A stretch of DNA of 64,000 nt from Streptomyces sp. NBC_00536 (GTDB taxonomy: Bacteria > Actinomycetota > Actinomycetes > Streptomycetales > Streptomycetaceae). The notes under the pieces were generated by a model that saw only the letters and a list, made by a program, of their open reading frames with translations, had not been told where the DNA came from and ran no database searches. Of this stretch, positions 30,807 to 41,274 are shown one piece after another. The DNA is taken from NCBI RefSeq assembly GCF_036346295.1, contig NZ_CP107819.1:4960001-5024000 (forward strand), in the 5' to 3' direction. The translations under genes were made by a program, and so were the position numbers. Numbering within the stretch: position 1 is the first letter of the stretch; every line of letters starts with the position of its first letter.

Positions 30807-31086
30807 CAGCCTCGCCGGCGTTTGAGGCGCCGCGGGAGGCCACCCCAGCAGCAGGCAGCGCCCATCTCAGCCCCGCCGGGGCCGGAGCCAAACTCAGCCT
30901 CGCCGGTGTTTGAGGCGCCGCCGGAGGCACCCCGGCCACGCGGGGCCGTCGGGTGGTCGGGAGCCCTCAAGCGTCGGGCGGGCTGATGTCGCCTCCGGCG
31001 GCGCCTCAAACGCCGGCGGGGCTGGAGCGGGCCCGGCGCACCCCGCAACCCCCAGCCTGCCCGGCGATTGAGGGCCCGCCGGAGGC
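30807..31086. repeat. Cluster of 34-bp palindromic intergenic repeats
   Basis: Gene-free stretch 30731-31092. It holds four copies of a 34-bp element with consensus GCCTCCGGCGGCGCCTCA plus AACGCCGGCGGGGCTG: 30807-30840 (-), 30895-30928 (-), 30991-31024 (+) and 31053-31086 (-), plus a partial copy at about 30868. Inner CCGGCG and CGCCGG can form a hairpin around GCGCCTCAAA. Copies occur in both orientations, as for REP/MITE-like elements. Confidence 0.85.
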
Positions 31087-31092
31087 GAGGAG

Positions 31093-31947
31093 CTACGGGG
31101 CGGGGTCGGTGGCGGCAGGGGTTGGGGGGTCGCCGAAGCGGGCCAGGGTCAGGGCGCCGGCGACGGCTACGGCGAAGCCGAGGGCCGCCAGCCAGGTCAG
31201 ACCGTCACGGGTGCGATCCCCGAGGCACAGGACCCCGACCACGGCCGGGCCGATCGTCTCGCCCAGGACCAGCCCGGCCGTGGCCGCCGTCACCGACCCG
31301 CGTTGCAGGGCCGAGGTCAGGAGCAGGAAGGCCGCCCCACCCCCCAGCAGCAGCGCGTAGAGCGCCGGGTTCGCCACCAGCGCCCCCGGCGCGAAGCCGT
31401 CGATCAGCCGGACCGCGACCTCCACCACCCCGAAGCCCGTTCCCGCGCCCAGCCCCAGCACGAGCGCCCGCGAGCGGTCCGGCAGCCGCCCGGCCGCCGC
31501 CCCCACCAGCAGGACCGCCGCCGCGGCCGCCAGCATCGACCACTTGAGCGCCGTACTCCCCGGCCGGGAGCCCTCGGCCCCGGAGGCGAGGCCCAGCAGG
31601 GCGAGGCCGAGGCAGACGACGCCGACCGCCCCCCACTCCGTACCGCTGAGCCGGACCTTCAGCAGCCGCGCCGCGACCACGGCGGTCACCGCGAGGCTGG
31701 CGGCCAGTGCCGCGCCGACGGCGTAGATGGGGATCGAGCGCAGGGCGATGATCTGGAAGACGAAGCCGATCCCGTCGAGGCTCAGACCGGCCAGATACCG
31801 CCACTGCCGCAGCGCCCGCAGCAGCAGCGCGGGGTCCACTCCGGACCCCGTACCCGGCTCGGCCGCCCGCGCGGCCACCGCCTGGAGCACGGAGGCCGTA
31901 CCGAAACAGACCGCCGAAGCCAGCGCGCACACCATCCCGATCAGCAC
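31093..31947 (-). CDS. DMT superfamily transporter
   Basis: 284 residues from a GTG at 31945-31947, with 9-10 hydrophobic segments spanning nearly all of the protein (MVCALASAVCFGTASVLQAVA; GFVFQIIALRSIPIYAVGAA). This is the NIPA/DMT-like group with an early QAVA motif. Substrate unknown. It stands alone, with the repeat cluster at its 3' end and the lipoprotein gene divergent. Confidence 0.85.
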   Translation of the reverse strand: MLIGMVCALASAVCFGTASVLQAVAARAAEPGTGSGVDPALLLRALRQWRYLAGLSLDGIGFVFQIIALRSIPIYAVGAALAASLAVTAVVAARLLKVRLSGTEWGAVGVVCLGLALLGLASGAEGSRPGSTALKWSMLAAAAAVLLVGAAAGRLPDRSRALVLGLGAGTGFGVVEVAVRLIDGFAPGALVANPALYALLLGGGAAFLLLTSALQRGSVTAATAGLVLGETIGPAVVGVLCLGDRTRDGLTWLAALGFAVAVAGALTLARFGDPPTPAATDPAP

Positions 31948-32074
31948 GCGACGAACTGTAGACCCAGACGGAGACCTGGACGGAGACGTGGACGCAGCGG
32001 CCGGATTCCACCGGTGGGGCGCCCCGCTCTAGGGTGGGGCCCGACACACGCGCCGGCCAGGGGAGCCCCCGTCC

Positions 32075-32404
<330 letters not shown>

Positions 32405-32409
32405 GCGGC

Positions 32410-33615
32410 GTGCGCCGTCACACGATCGAGCCGCGCCCCGACTGGCAGCGGACCGTCGAGGAGCAGGGGCTGGTCTATCCGCTGACCCGCTATCCCGACG
32501 ACTCCCTGCGCCCCTACTGGGACGAGAGCGCGTACTACTCCTTCACGCTCCCCGAGGTCGAGGCGCTCGAAGACGTCGTCGAGGAGCTGCACAGGATGTG
32601 CCTGGCCGCGGCCGCGCACATCGTGGAGCACGACCGGTTCGCCGACCTCGGGATCAGCGATCCGCGGCTCGCCGCGCTGATCGCCGGGTCCTGGCGGCGG
32701 CGCGCCGAACAGCCGTCCCTCTACGGCCGGTTCGACCTGCGCTACGACGGTGCGGGCGGCCCCGCCAAGATGCTGGAGTACAACGCGGACACCCCGACCT
32801 CCCTGGTGGAGGCGGCGAGTCCGCAGTGGTTCTGGATGGAGGAGCGCTTCCCCGGCGCCGACCAGTGGAACTCGCTGCACGAGCGGCTCGTCGCGGCCTG
32901 GCGCCGCCAGGCCCGCCTGCTGCCGCCCGGGCCCGTGCACTTCGCGCACTCCGAGGCGGACGAGCTGGGCGAGGACCTGATGACGGTCGCCTACCTCCAG
33001 GAGACCGCCGAGCAGGCCGGGCTGGCGACCGAGGCCCTCTCCGTCGAGCGGATCGGCTGGGACCGGCTCTCCGGCCGGTTCGTCGACGAGAAGCTCCGCT
33101 TCATCCGCAGCTGCTTCAAGCTCTACCCGTGGGAGTGGCTGGCCGAGGACGAGTTCGGCCCGCAGGTGCTCGACACCATCGACCTCGGCGGAGCCTCCGG
33201 TTCCACCCTGTGGATCGAGCCGCTCTGGAAGATGCTGCTGTCCAACAAGGCGCTGCTGGCGATCCTGTGGGAGCTGTACCCGGACCACCCGAACCTGCTC
33301 CCCGCCTACCTCGACGGCCCGCGCGAGCTGGCGCACACTACGGGGTACGCCGTGAAACCGCTGCTGGGCCGCGAGGGCGCCGGGGTCACCCTGCACCCCG
33401 CGGGCGCACCCCCGTACGAGCCCCCCGCCGAGCCGGACGAGGACGACGGGCCGGTGTGCTTCCAGGGCCTCGCCCCGCTGCCCGACTTCGACGGCAACCG
33501 GGTGGTGCTCGGCGCGTGGGTCGTCGAGGACGAGGCGGCGGGGCTCGGCATCCGCGAATCCGCGGGGCCGGTCACGGACGAGTACGCCCGCTTCCTGCCC
33601 CACGTGATCCTCTAG
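32410..33615 (+). CDS. Glutathionylspermidine-synthase-like ATP-grasp protein
   Basis: 401 residues from a GTG 5 bases after the lipoprotein stop. It matches the GSP-synthase C-terminal family (YgiC/YjfC): RFDLRYDGAGGPAKMLEYNADTP near the start, FIRSCFKLYPWEWL, WIEPLWKMLLSNKALLAILWELYP, then a C-terminal KPLLGREGAGV (ATP-grasp Lys/Glu) and FQGLAPLPDFDG. No amidase domain is present. Streptomyces does not make glutathione, so the substrate is probably another peptide or amine. Convergent with rocD, 6 bases apart. Confidence 0.88.
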   Translation: MRRHTIEPRPDWQRTVEEQGLVYPLTRYPDDSLRPYWDESAYYSFTLPEVEALEDVVEELHRMCLAAAAHIVEHDRFADLGISDPRLAALIAGSWRRRAEQPSLYGRFDLRYDGAGGPAKMLEYNADTPTSLVEAASPQWFWMEERFPGADQWNSLHERLVAAWRRQARLLPPGPVHFAHSEADELGEDLMTVAYLQETAEQAGLATEALSVERIGWDRLSGRFVDEKLRFIRSCFKLYPWEWLAEDEFGPQVLDTIDLGGASGSTLWIEPLWKMLLSNKALLAILWELYPDHPNLLPAYLDGPRELAHTTGYAVKPLLGREGAGVTLHPAGAPPYEPPAEPDEDDGPVCFQGLAPLPDFDGNRVVLGAWVVEDEAAGLGIRESAGPVTDEYARFLPHVIL

Positions 33616-33621
33616 GGCCCG

Positions 33622-34866
33622 TTACGCGGACAGGACCGCGCGCAGTTGGTCGAGGCCCCAGTCCAGGTCCTCCTTGCTGATGACCAGCGGCGGTGCGATC
33701 CGGATCGTCGACCCGTGGGTGTCCTTGACCAGGACCCCCCGCGCCATCAGCTTCTCGGAGATCTCCCGGCCCGTGCCGAGCGACGGGTCGATGTCGACCC
33801 CGGCCCACAGCCCGCGCCCGCGCACGGCGGTCACCGCGCCGCCGCCCACCAGCAGCCCCAGCTCCCGGTGCAGGTGGTCGCCGAGTTCGGTGGCGCGCTG
33901 CTGGTACTCGCCGGTGCGCAGCATCGCGATCACCTCCAGGGCGACCGCGCAGGCCAGCGGGTTGCCGCCGAAGGTGGAGCCGTGCTCGCCGGGGTGGAAC
34001 ACGCCGAGCACGTCCCGGTCGGCGACCACCGCCGACACCGGCACGACGCCGCCGCCGAGCGCCTTCCCCAGGATGTAGAGGTCCGGTACGACGCCCTCGT
34101 GGTCCAGGGCGAAGGTCTTCCCGGTCCGGCCGAGGCCCGACTGGATCTCGTCGGCCATGAACAGCACGTTCCGCTCGCGCGTCAGCTCCCGTACGGCCTT
34201 CAGGTAGCCCGGCGGCGGCACCAGTACGCCCGCCTCCCCCTGGATCGGCTCCAGCAGCACGGCGACGGTGGTGTCGGTGAGGGCCGCCGCGAGGGCGTCG
34301 AGGTCGCCGTAGGGGACGATGTCGAAGCCGGGCGTGTAGGGCCCGTAGTGGTCGCGGGCCTCGGGGTCGGTGGAGAAGGACACGATGGTCGTCGTACGGC
34401 CGTGGAAGTTGTTGGACGCGACGATGATCCTGGCCTGGCCGTCGGGGACGCCCTTGACCTCGTAACCCCACTTGCGGGCGGTCTTCACGGCGGTCTCCAC
34501 CGCCTCCGCGCCCGTGTTCATCGGCAGCACCATCTCCTTGCCGCACAGCTCGGCCAGCTCGCGGCAGAAGTCGGCGAAGCGGTCGTGGTGGAAGGCGCGC
34601 GAGGTGAGGGTGACCCGCTCCAGCTGCTCTTTCGCGGCGTCGATCAGCCGCCGGTTGCCGTGGCCGAAGTTGAGGGCCGAATAGCCCGCGAGCATGTCGA
34701 GGTAGCGCTTGCCCTCCACGTCGGTCATCCAGGCGCCCTCCGCCGAGGCGACGACGACGGGGAGCGGATGGTAGTTGTGCGCGCTGTGCGCGTCGGCGGC
34801 GCTGATCGCGGCCGAAGTGGCGGCATGGCTCTGGGCATCGCTCTTGGCATCGATCTGAGTCGACAC
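33622..34866 (-). CDS. rocD: Ornithine aminotransferase (ornithine-oxo-acid transaminase)
   Basis: 414 residues; the GTG at 34864-34866 is preferred over an upstream in-frame start because it gives the usual RocD length. Motifs: YLDMLAGYSALNFGH, MNTGAEAVETAVK (PLP phosphate), FMADEIQSGLGRTG (PLP Asp), and the Schiff-base Lys in ILGKALGGG. It converts ornithine and 2-oxoglutarate to glutamate semialdehyde and glutamate. Divergent from glyA across the ZTP riboswitch region. Confidence 0.95.
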   Translation of the reverse strand: MSTQIDAKSDAQSHAATSAAISAADAHSAHNYHPLPVVVASAEGAWMTDVEGKRYLDMLAGYSALNFGHGNRRLIDAAKEQLERVTLTSRAFHHDRFADFCRELAELCGKEMVLPMNTGAEAVETAVKTARKWGYEVKGVPDGQARIIVASNNFHGRTTTIVSFSTDPEARDHYGPYTPGFDIVPYGDLDALAAALTDTTVAVLLEPIQGEAGVLVPPPGYLKAVRELTRERNVLFMADEIQSGLGRTGKTFALDHEGVVPDLYILGKALGGGVVPVSAVVADRDVLGVFHPGEHGSTFGGNPLACAVALEVIAMLRTGEYQQRATELGDHLHRELGLLVGGGAVTAVRGRGLWAGVDIDPSLGTGREISEKLMARGVLVKDTHGSTIRIAPPLVISKEDLDWGLDQLRAVLSA

Positions 34867-34975
34867 GGGGTCTCCGTTTCGTCCGTGCGGGACAAGTGAC
34901 GAGGGTGGCGTCATTGTCTATCTCGCTCGCGATCCGGACGGGGAAACCTCGAACGTGGCGCGGCCGCTAAGCTGG

Positions 34976-35064
34976 CGGCACGCACGGCGACTGGCGTACG
35001 GAGAACCAACTCCGGGGGAGTCGTGCGCGCACGACCGCATCAAAGGCCGCTCGCCTGGGCCTCG
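34976..35064 (+). ncRNA. ZTP (ZMP/ZTP, pfl-type) riboswitch upstream of glyA
   Basis: The glyA leader carries the conserved ZTP-riboswitch blocks in order: CGACTGGCG (34987-34995), GAACCAACTCCGGGGGA with the following GTCGTGCG (about 35003-35027), and a 3' domain ending CCGCTCGCCTGGGC (35047-35060), close to the CCGCCUGGGC ligand-binding core. The aptamer senses ZTP/ZMP (AICAR), which accumulates when 10-formyl-THF is short, and usually turns on glyA or folD. A hairpin from GCGAG/CTCGC near 35050-35070 and the RBS at 35090-35096 may form the expression platform. Confidence 0.85.
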
Positions 35065-35102
35065 CGGGGACGAGATCTGACATCGACCCCGGAGGAGCCG
35101 CC

Positions 35103-36371
<1,269 letters not shown>

Positions 36372-36396
36372 CCACCGCCCGGTGGGCCCTCCGGGG

Positions 36397-36525
36397 GCCC
36401 TCCGGGGGCGCCTCAAACGCCGGCGAGGCTGGGATGGCGGGCCTGTGGGGCGCCACAACCAGCGGCACGTGAGCTGCATGGGCAGCGAATTCAGCCCCGC
36501 CGGCGTTTGAGGCGCCCCCGGAGGG
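36397..36525. repeat. Two 34-bp palindromic repeats between glyA and trpS
   Basis: The gap 36372-36746 has no gene. It contains two copies of the same element as at 30807-31086: about 36397-36431 (+) and 36492-36525 (-). Further on is a CTTGAT...ATCAAG dyad (about 36581-36601), which could be part of the trpS promoter. No T-box or leader peptide is visible. Confidence 0.75.
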
Positions 36526-36734
36526 GACGAGCGGCCGCGGCCGGAGTCGGGGAGTGGCCCGCACGGCCGGAAAGCGGTCGCTTGATTCGCGCAAGATCAA
36601 GCCGACCGGATACGAGCGGGTACGGAAGGTGACGCCCGCCCCCGCACCGGCACCGGACCGCCGCCCAGCTCCGCGCACAGCGGCCGGCAGCCCGGATCCG
36701 GCCAGCGGGGGCCGAAGACCACCCCCGCACCTGA

Positions 36735-37760
<1,026 letters not shown>

Positions 37761-37920
37761 CGACGGGCCCCCGGAGCGCCGGGACCTGCGACTCTGGCCG
37801 TTTGGATGACCTGCCCTCACACTGGGGGCGGGACATCTCGCACAGACCACGCCCAGGCGATGCCCAGGCGGCGCACAGACGCATCCGGACGACCACCTTC
37901 AGACCACCGAGGAGACATAC

Positions 37921-38508
37921 GTGGGGACCGTAACGCTCGGCGTTTCGATCGCGGTCCCGGAGCCGTACGGCAGCCAGCTCCAGCAGCGGCGCGCCGGCTT
38001 CGGGGACGCTGCCGCGCACGGCATCCCCACGCACGTCACGCTCGTGCCGCCGACCGAGGTGGACGGGGACCGGCTGCCGGCGATCCGGGCCCACCTGGCC
38101 GAGGTCGCGGCGGCCTTCCGCCCCTTCGTGATGCGGCTCGCGGGCACCGGGACCTTCCGGCCGCTCTCGCCCGTGGTCTTCGTGAAGGTCGTCGAGGGCG
38201 CCGCGGGCTGCACCCGGCTCCAGGGCCAGGTGCGCGACTCCGGCGGCCCGGTCAGCCGCGAGCTGGCCTTCCCGTACCACCCGCACGTCACGGTCGCCCA
38301 CGGGATCTCCGAGGAGGCGATGGACCTGGCCTTCGAGTCCCTCGCCGACTATGACGCGGAGTGGGTCTGCGCGGGCTTCGCGCTCTACGAGCAGGGCTCC
38401 GACGGGGTCTGGCGCAAGCTGCGCGAGTACCCGTTCGGGACGGGCCCGACGGGGGTTCCGGCGCAGGCCGGTTCCCCGGTCGACGAGCCGACCGCACACC
38501 GCGCCTGA
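37921..38508 (+). CDS. 2'-5' RNA ligase-like protein (2H phosphoesterase superfamily)
   Basis: 195 residues from a GTG at 37921 behind GAGGAGACATAC. The two catalytic HxT motifs of the 2H family are present: PTHVTLVPP and HPHVTVAHG. These enzymes hydrolyse cyclic phosphodiesters or ligate RNA ends; the actual substrate is unknown. It lies between trpS and the BrkB gene with its own leader. Confidence 0.9.
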   Translation: MGTVTLGVSIAVPEPYGSQLQQRRAGFGDAAAHGIPTHVTLVPPTEVDGDRLPAIRAHLAEVAAAFRPFVMRLAGTGTFRPLSPVVFVKVVEGAAGCTRLQGQVRDSGGPVSRELAFPYHPHVTVAHGISEEAMDLAFESLADYDAEWVCAGFALYEQGSDGVWRKLREYPFGTGPTGVPAQAGSPVDEPTAHRA

Positions 38509-38725
38509 CCCGCCCGGCCCTGCCCGTGGCTCTGTCCCCGTCCCCGCTCCCGGCCGACCGGGCGCAGCGGGCGCAGGGCGAGCAGCGTACGGAATCGGAG
38601 CGTGCGCAGGAGCAGGTAGCGGAACGGGCGGTTCGTGGCCGCGGTGCGAAAAGTCACAATCGACGACCGTAGCGCCCAAAAGCGGCAATCCCGGCTATTT
38701 CGGGACGCTGAATTACGGTGACCCC

Positions 38726-39667
38726 ATGGACTGGCTGACGAAACTCCCCCTGATCGGGCCCCTGGTGAGCCGCCTCATGCGGACCCATGCCTGGCGTTCG
38801 TACGAGCGCCTGGACCGGGTGCGCTGGAGCAGACTCGCCGCCGCCATCACCTTCATCAGCTTCCTCGCGCTCTTCCCGCTCATCACGGTCGCCGCCGCCG
38901 TCGGCGCGGCGCTGCTCACCCAGGACCAGCTGAGCCGGCTGGAGGCCAACCTGGCCAAGCAGGTGCCCGGGATCTCCGACCAGCTCGACATCGACGCGCT
39001 GGTCGCCAACGCGGGCACGGTCGGCCTCGTCGCCGCCGGGATCCTGCTCTTCACCGGCATCGGATGGGTCGGCTCCATGCGCGGCTGTCTGCGCGCGGTC
39101 TGGGACAAGGACGACGAGGACGACGGGAACCCGTTCGTCCGCAAGGGCAAGGACGCCCTCGTCCTGATCGGCCTCGGCGGCGCGGCCCTCGGCTCGGCCG
39201 CCGCCTCCATCATCGGCTCCAGCGCGGTCGGCCGCTTCGGGAAGTGGCTGGGCATCCCCGAGCACGGCGGCGGCGGCGCCGTACTGCGCGGCGGCGCCTT
39301 CGCCGTCGGCGTCCTCGCCGCCTTCCTGCTCCTGCTGTACGTGCTGACCCTGCTGCCGGGGGTCCAGCCGCCGCGCCGCCGCCTGCTCCAGGCGGCCCTC
39401 CTCGGCGCGGCCGGCTTCGAACTGCTGAAACTGCTGCTCAGCGGCTACATGCGGGAGGTCGCCGCCAAGAGCATGTACGGGGCCTTCGGCGTGCCCATCG
39501 CCCTGCTGCTCTGGATCAACTTCACCGCGAAGCTGCTGCTCTTCTGCGCCGCCTGGACGGCGACCCGCGACGATCTCGACGTGGACGGCGCGGACGGCGC
39601 GGAGGTCAGCTCGGCTCCCCGCCCTCCCCGCGGCGCGCCCGCTGGCCCCGCGGCCAGCGCCGGTTGA
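38726..39667 (+). CDS. YihY/BrkB family membrane protein
   Basis: 313 residues. The soluble start (RLMRTHAWRSYERLDRVRWS) is followed by six or so hydrophobic segments (AAAITFISFLALFPLITVAA; GLVAAGILLFTGIGWVGSM; AFAVGVLAAFLLLLYVLTLL; VPIALLLWINFTAKLLLFCAA), the YihY/BrkB pattern. ATG at 38726 lies 6 bases after a TACGGT -10-like box, suggesting a near-leaderless mRNA. Its last 62 bases overlap the convergent carboxypeptidase gene. Confidence 0.9.
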   Translation: MDWLTKLPLIGPLVSRLMRTHAWRSYERLDRVRWSRLAAAITFISFLALFPLITVAAAVGAALLTQDQLSRLEANLAKQVPGISDQLDIDALVANAGTVGLVAAGILLFTGIGWVGSMRGCLRAVWDKDDEDDGNPFVRKGKDALVLIGLGGAALGSAAASIIGSSAVGRFGKWLGIPEHGGGGAVLRGGAFAVGVLAAFLLLLYVLTLLPGVQPPRRRLLQAALLGAAGFELLKLLLSGYMREVAAKSMYGAFGVPIALLLWINFTAKLLLFCAAWTATRDDLDVDGADGAEVSSAPRPPRGAPAGPAASAG

Positions 39668-40907
39668 TCACGAACGCCCCGGCCGCCAGGGCCGCCACCA
39701 CACCGCCCGCGATGCCGAGCGCGATACCGAGCCCGCCGCTGCCGCTCTCCTTGCCCGCCGCCGCCGGATTGTTCTCGTGCGACTGGGCGGGGGAGCCGAC
39801 CCCGGAGGTGTCCGCGCTCTTCGGCGGCACCAGCTCACCGACCGGCTTCACCTTCCCGGCCGCCGCGAAACCCCAGTCGAAGAGGGTCGCGGTCTCCTCG
39901 TAGACCCCGTTGAGGCCGCCCGCGCTCGGGTTCATCACGGTCACCAGCAGCTTCTTGTCACCGCGCTGGGCGACCCCCGTGAAGGTGGACCCGGCCATGG
40001 TCGTGTTGCCGTTCTTCACCCCCGCGATGCCCTTGTACGGGCTGACGCCCCCGGCGCCCGTCATCAGCCGGTTGGTGTTCTGGATCTCGAAGCTGTCGCG
40101 CGGCTGGCCCGGCTTCTGCTCGCCCGGGAACTTCGCGCTCGCCGTGGCCGCGTACTCCCGGAAGTCCTTCTTCTGCAGTCCGGAGCGGGCGAAGAGCGTC
40201 AGGTCGTACGCACTGGACACCTGCTCCGGGGCGTCGTAGCCGTCGGGGGAGATCACGTGCGTGTCGAGGGCCTGCAGCTCCTCGGCGTGCGCCTGCATGT
40301 CCTTGACGGTCTTCTCCACGCCGCCGTTCATCGACGACAGCACGTGCACGGCGTCGTTGCCGGACTTCAGGAACACCCCGAGCCACAGGTCGTGCACGGT
40401 GTACTCCAGGTCCTCCTTCACCCCGACCAGGCTGCTGCCCGCGCCCATCCCGGACAGCTCCTGCTGACTGACCTTGTGCACCTGCTCCTTGGGCAGCGAG
40501 GGCAGCACGGTGTCCGCGAACAGCATCTTCAGGGTGGAGGCCGGGGGCAGCCGCCAGTGCGCGTTCTGCGCCGCCAGCACCTCGCCGGTCTCCGCGTCGG
40601 CCACGATCCACGAACGCCCCGTCAGGTTCGTGGGCAGCGCGGGCGCGCCCGGCAGCAGATTGACCTGCGGCCCCGGCAGGCCCAGCAGACTGCCGCCGAC
40701 CTGGGACATCCCCGCGGGCGGCGCGGGCGCCTTCACGGGAGCCTTGCCGCCCTTTCCGTCCGGGGACGGAGTGGGCGAGGGCGGGGGAGTGGGCGGGGGA
40801 GTGACGGCGTACGCGGGGGCCACGGCCAGGGCGGGCAGCAGCAGCACGGCGGAGAGGACCGTCAGCGCGGTCTTTTTGGCAGACACGGACGAGAACGTAC
40901 ATCGCAT
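39606..40907 (-). CDS. D-alanyl-D-alanine carboxypeptidase (peptidase S11, PBP5-like)
   Basis: 433 residues from ATG 40907. A signal peptide (KKTALTVLSAVLLLPALAVAPAYA) is followed by a Pro/Thr/Ser spacer. The S11 active site is clear: PASTLKM (SxxK), LKSGNDA (SGN) and GVKNGNTT at the KTG position, where the Thr of KTG is Asn. A C-terminal membrane helix (IALGIAGGVVAALAAGAFVI) with a basic tail anchors it. It trims D-Ala from cell-wall pentapeptides outside the membrane. It overlaps the BrkB gene tail-to-tail by 62 bases. Confidence 0.93.
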   Translation of the reverse strand: MRCTFSSVSAKKTALTVLSAVLLLPALAVAPAYAVTPPPTPPPSPTPSPDGKGGKAPVKAPAPPAGMSQVGGSLLGLPGPQVNLLPGAPALPTNLTGRSWIVADAETGEVLAAQNAHWRLPPASTLKMLFADTVLPSLPKEQVHKVSQQELSGMGAGSSLVGVKEDLEYTVHDLWLGVFLKSGNDAVHVLSSMNGGVEKTVKDMQAHAEELQALDTHVISPDGYDAPEQVSSAYDLTLFARSGLQKKDFREYAATASAKFPGEQKPGQPRDSFEIQNTNRLMTGAGGVSPYKGIAGVKNGNTTMAGSTFTGVAQRGDKKLLVTVMNPSAGGLNGVYEETATLFDWGFAAAGKVKPVGELVPPKSADTSGVGSPAQSHENNPAAAGKESGSGGLGIALGIAGGVVAALAAGAFVINRRWPRGQRARRGEGGEPS

Positions 40908-41007
40908 TGCCGTATCCGCGGCCGCGGTACGGCCAACCCGCCGCAACCACCGCCGGGACAGCCCACCCCGACGCGTCCGTCCCGGGGACGGAACCGATAC
41001 TGGGCCC

Positions 41008-41274
41008 ATGAGACTCAGCCGCGCCGCATCCTGGTTCCTGCTCGCCTTCGGGGTGTGGAGCTGGTTCATCTGGGTGTCTTTCGTCCGGAACCTATGGAAG
41101 GACGGCAGTGGACTGGCCTTCGACGCCGCCGGTGAACCCACCGCGTACTTCTGGGTGCACCTGCTGCTCGCCATCACGTCCTTTCTCCTGGGGACGGGTG
41201 TAGGGATCATCGGGTTGCGTGGCGTGCGGGCGCTGCGGCGCGCATCACGCCAGGATCCTGCGGACGCGGCGTGA
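41008..41274 (+). CDS. SCO4848-type small membrane protein
   Basis: 88 residues with two hydrophobic segments (AASWFLLAFGVWSWFIWVSF; FWVHLLLAITSFLLGTGVGI) and a basic C-terminus. This is the short SCO4848-family membrane protein of Streptomyces. ATG at 41008. Its stop overlaps the metallophosphoesterase GTG (GTGA), so the two are coupled. Role unknown. Confidence 0.88.
   Translation: MRLSRAASWFLLAFGVWSWFIWVSFVRNLWKDGSGLAFDAAGEPTAYFWVHLLLAITSFLLGTGVGIIGLRGVRALRRASRQDPADAA

Noticed and set aside
31093..31947. Plus-strand ORFs opposite the DMT transporter
   Set aside because: The minus strand gives continuous membrane segments; plus-strand frames are Arg/Gln/Gly-rich shadows.
38385..38657. Possible 90-residue minus-strand ORF between the 2H phosphoesterase and BrkB genes (MTFRTAATNRPFRYLLLRTL...)
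   Set aside because: It has a GTG start and a TACGGT-like upstream box, but its last 124 bases are antisense to the phosphoesterase gene and the sequence is Arg/Pro-rich as expected of GC shadows. Not enough support to call it.
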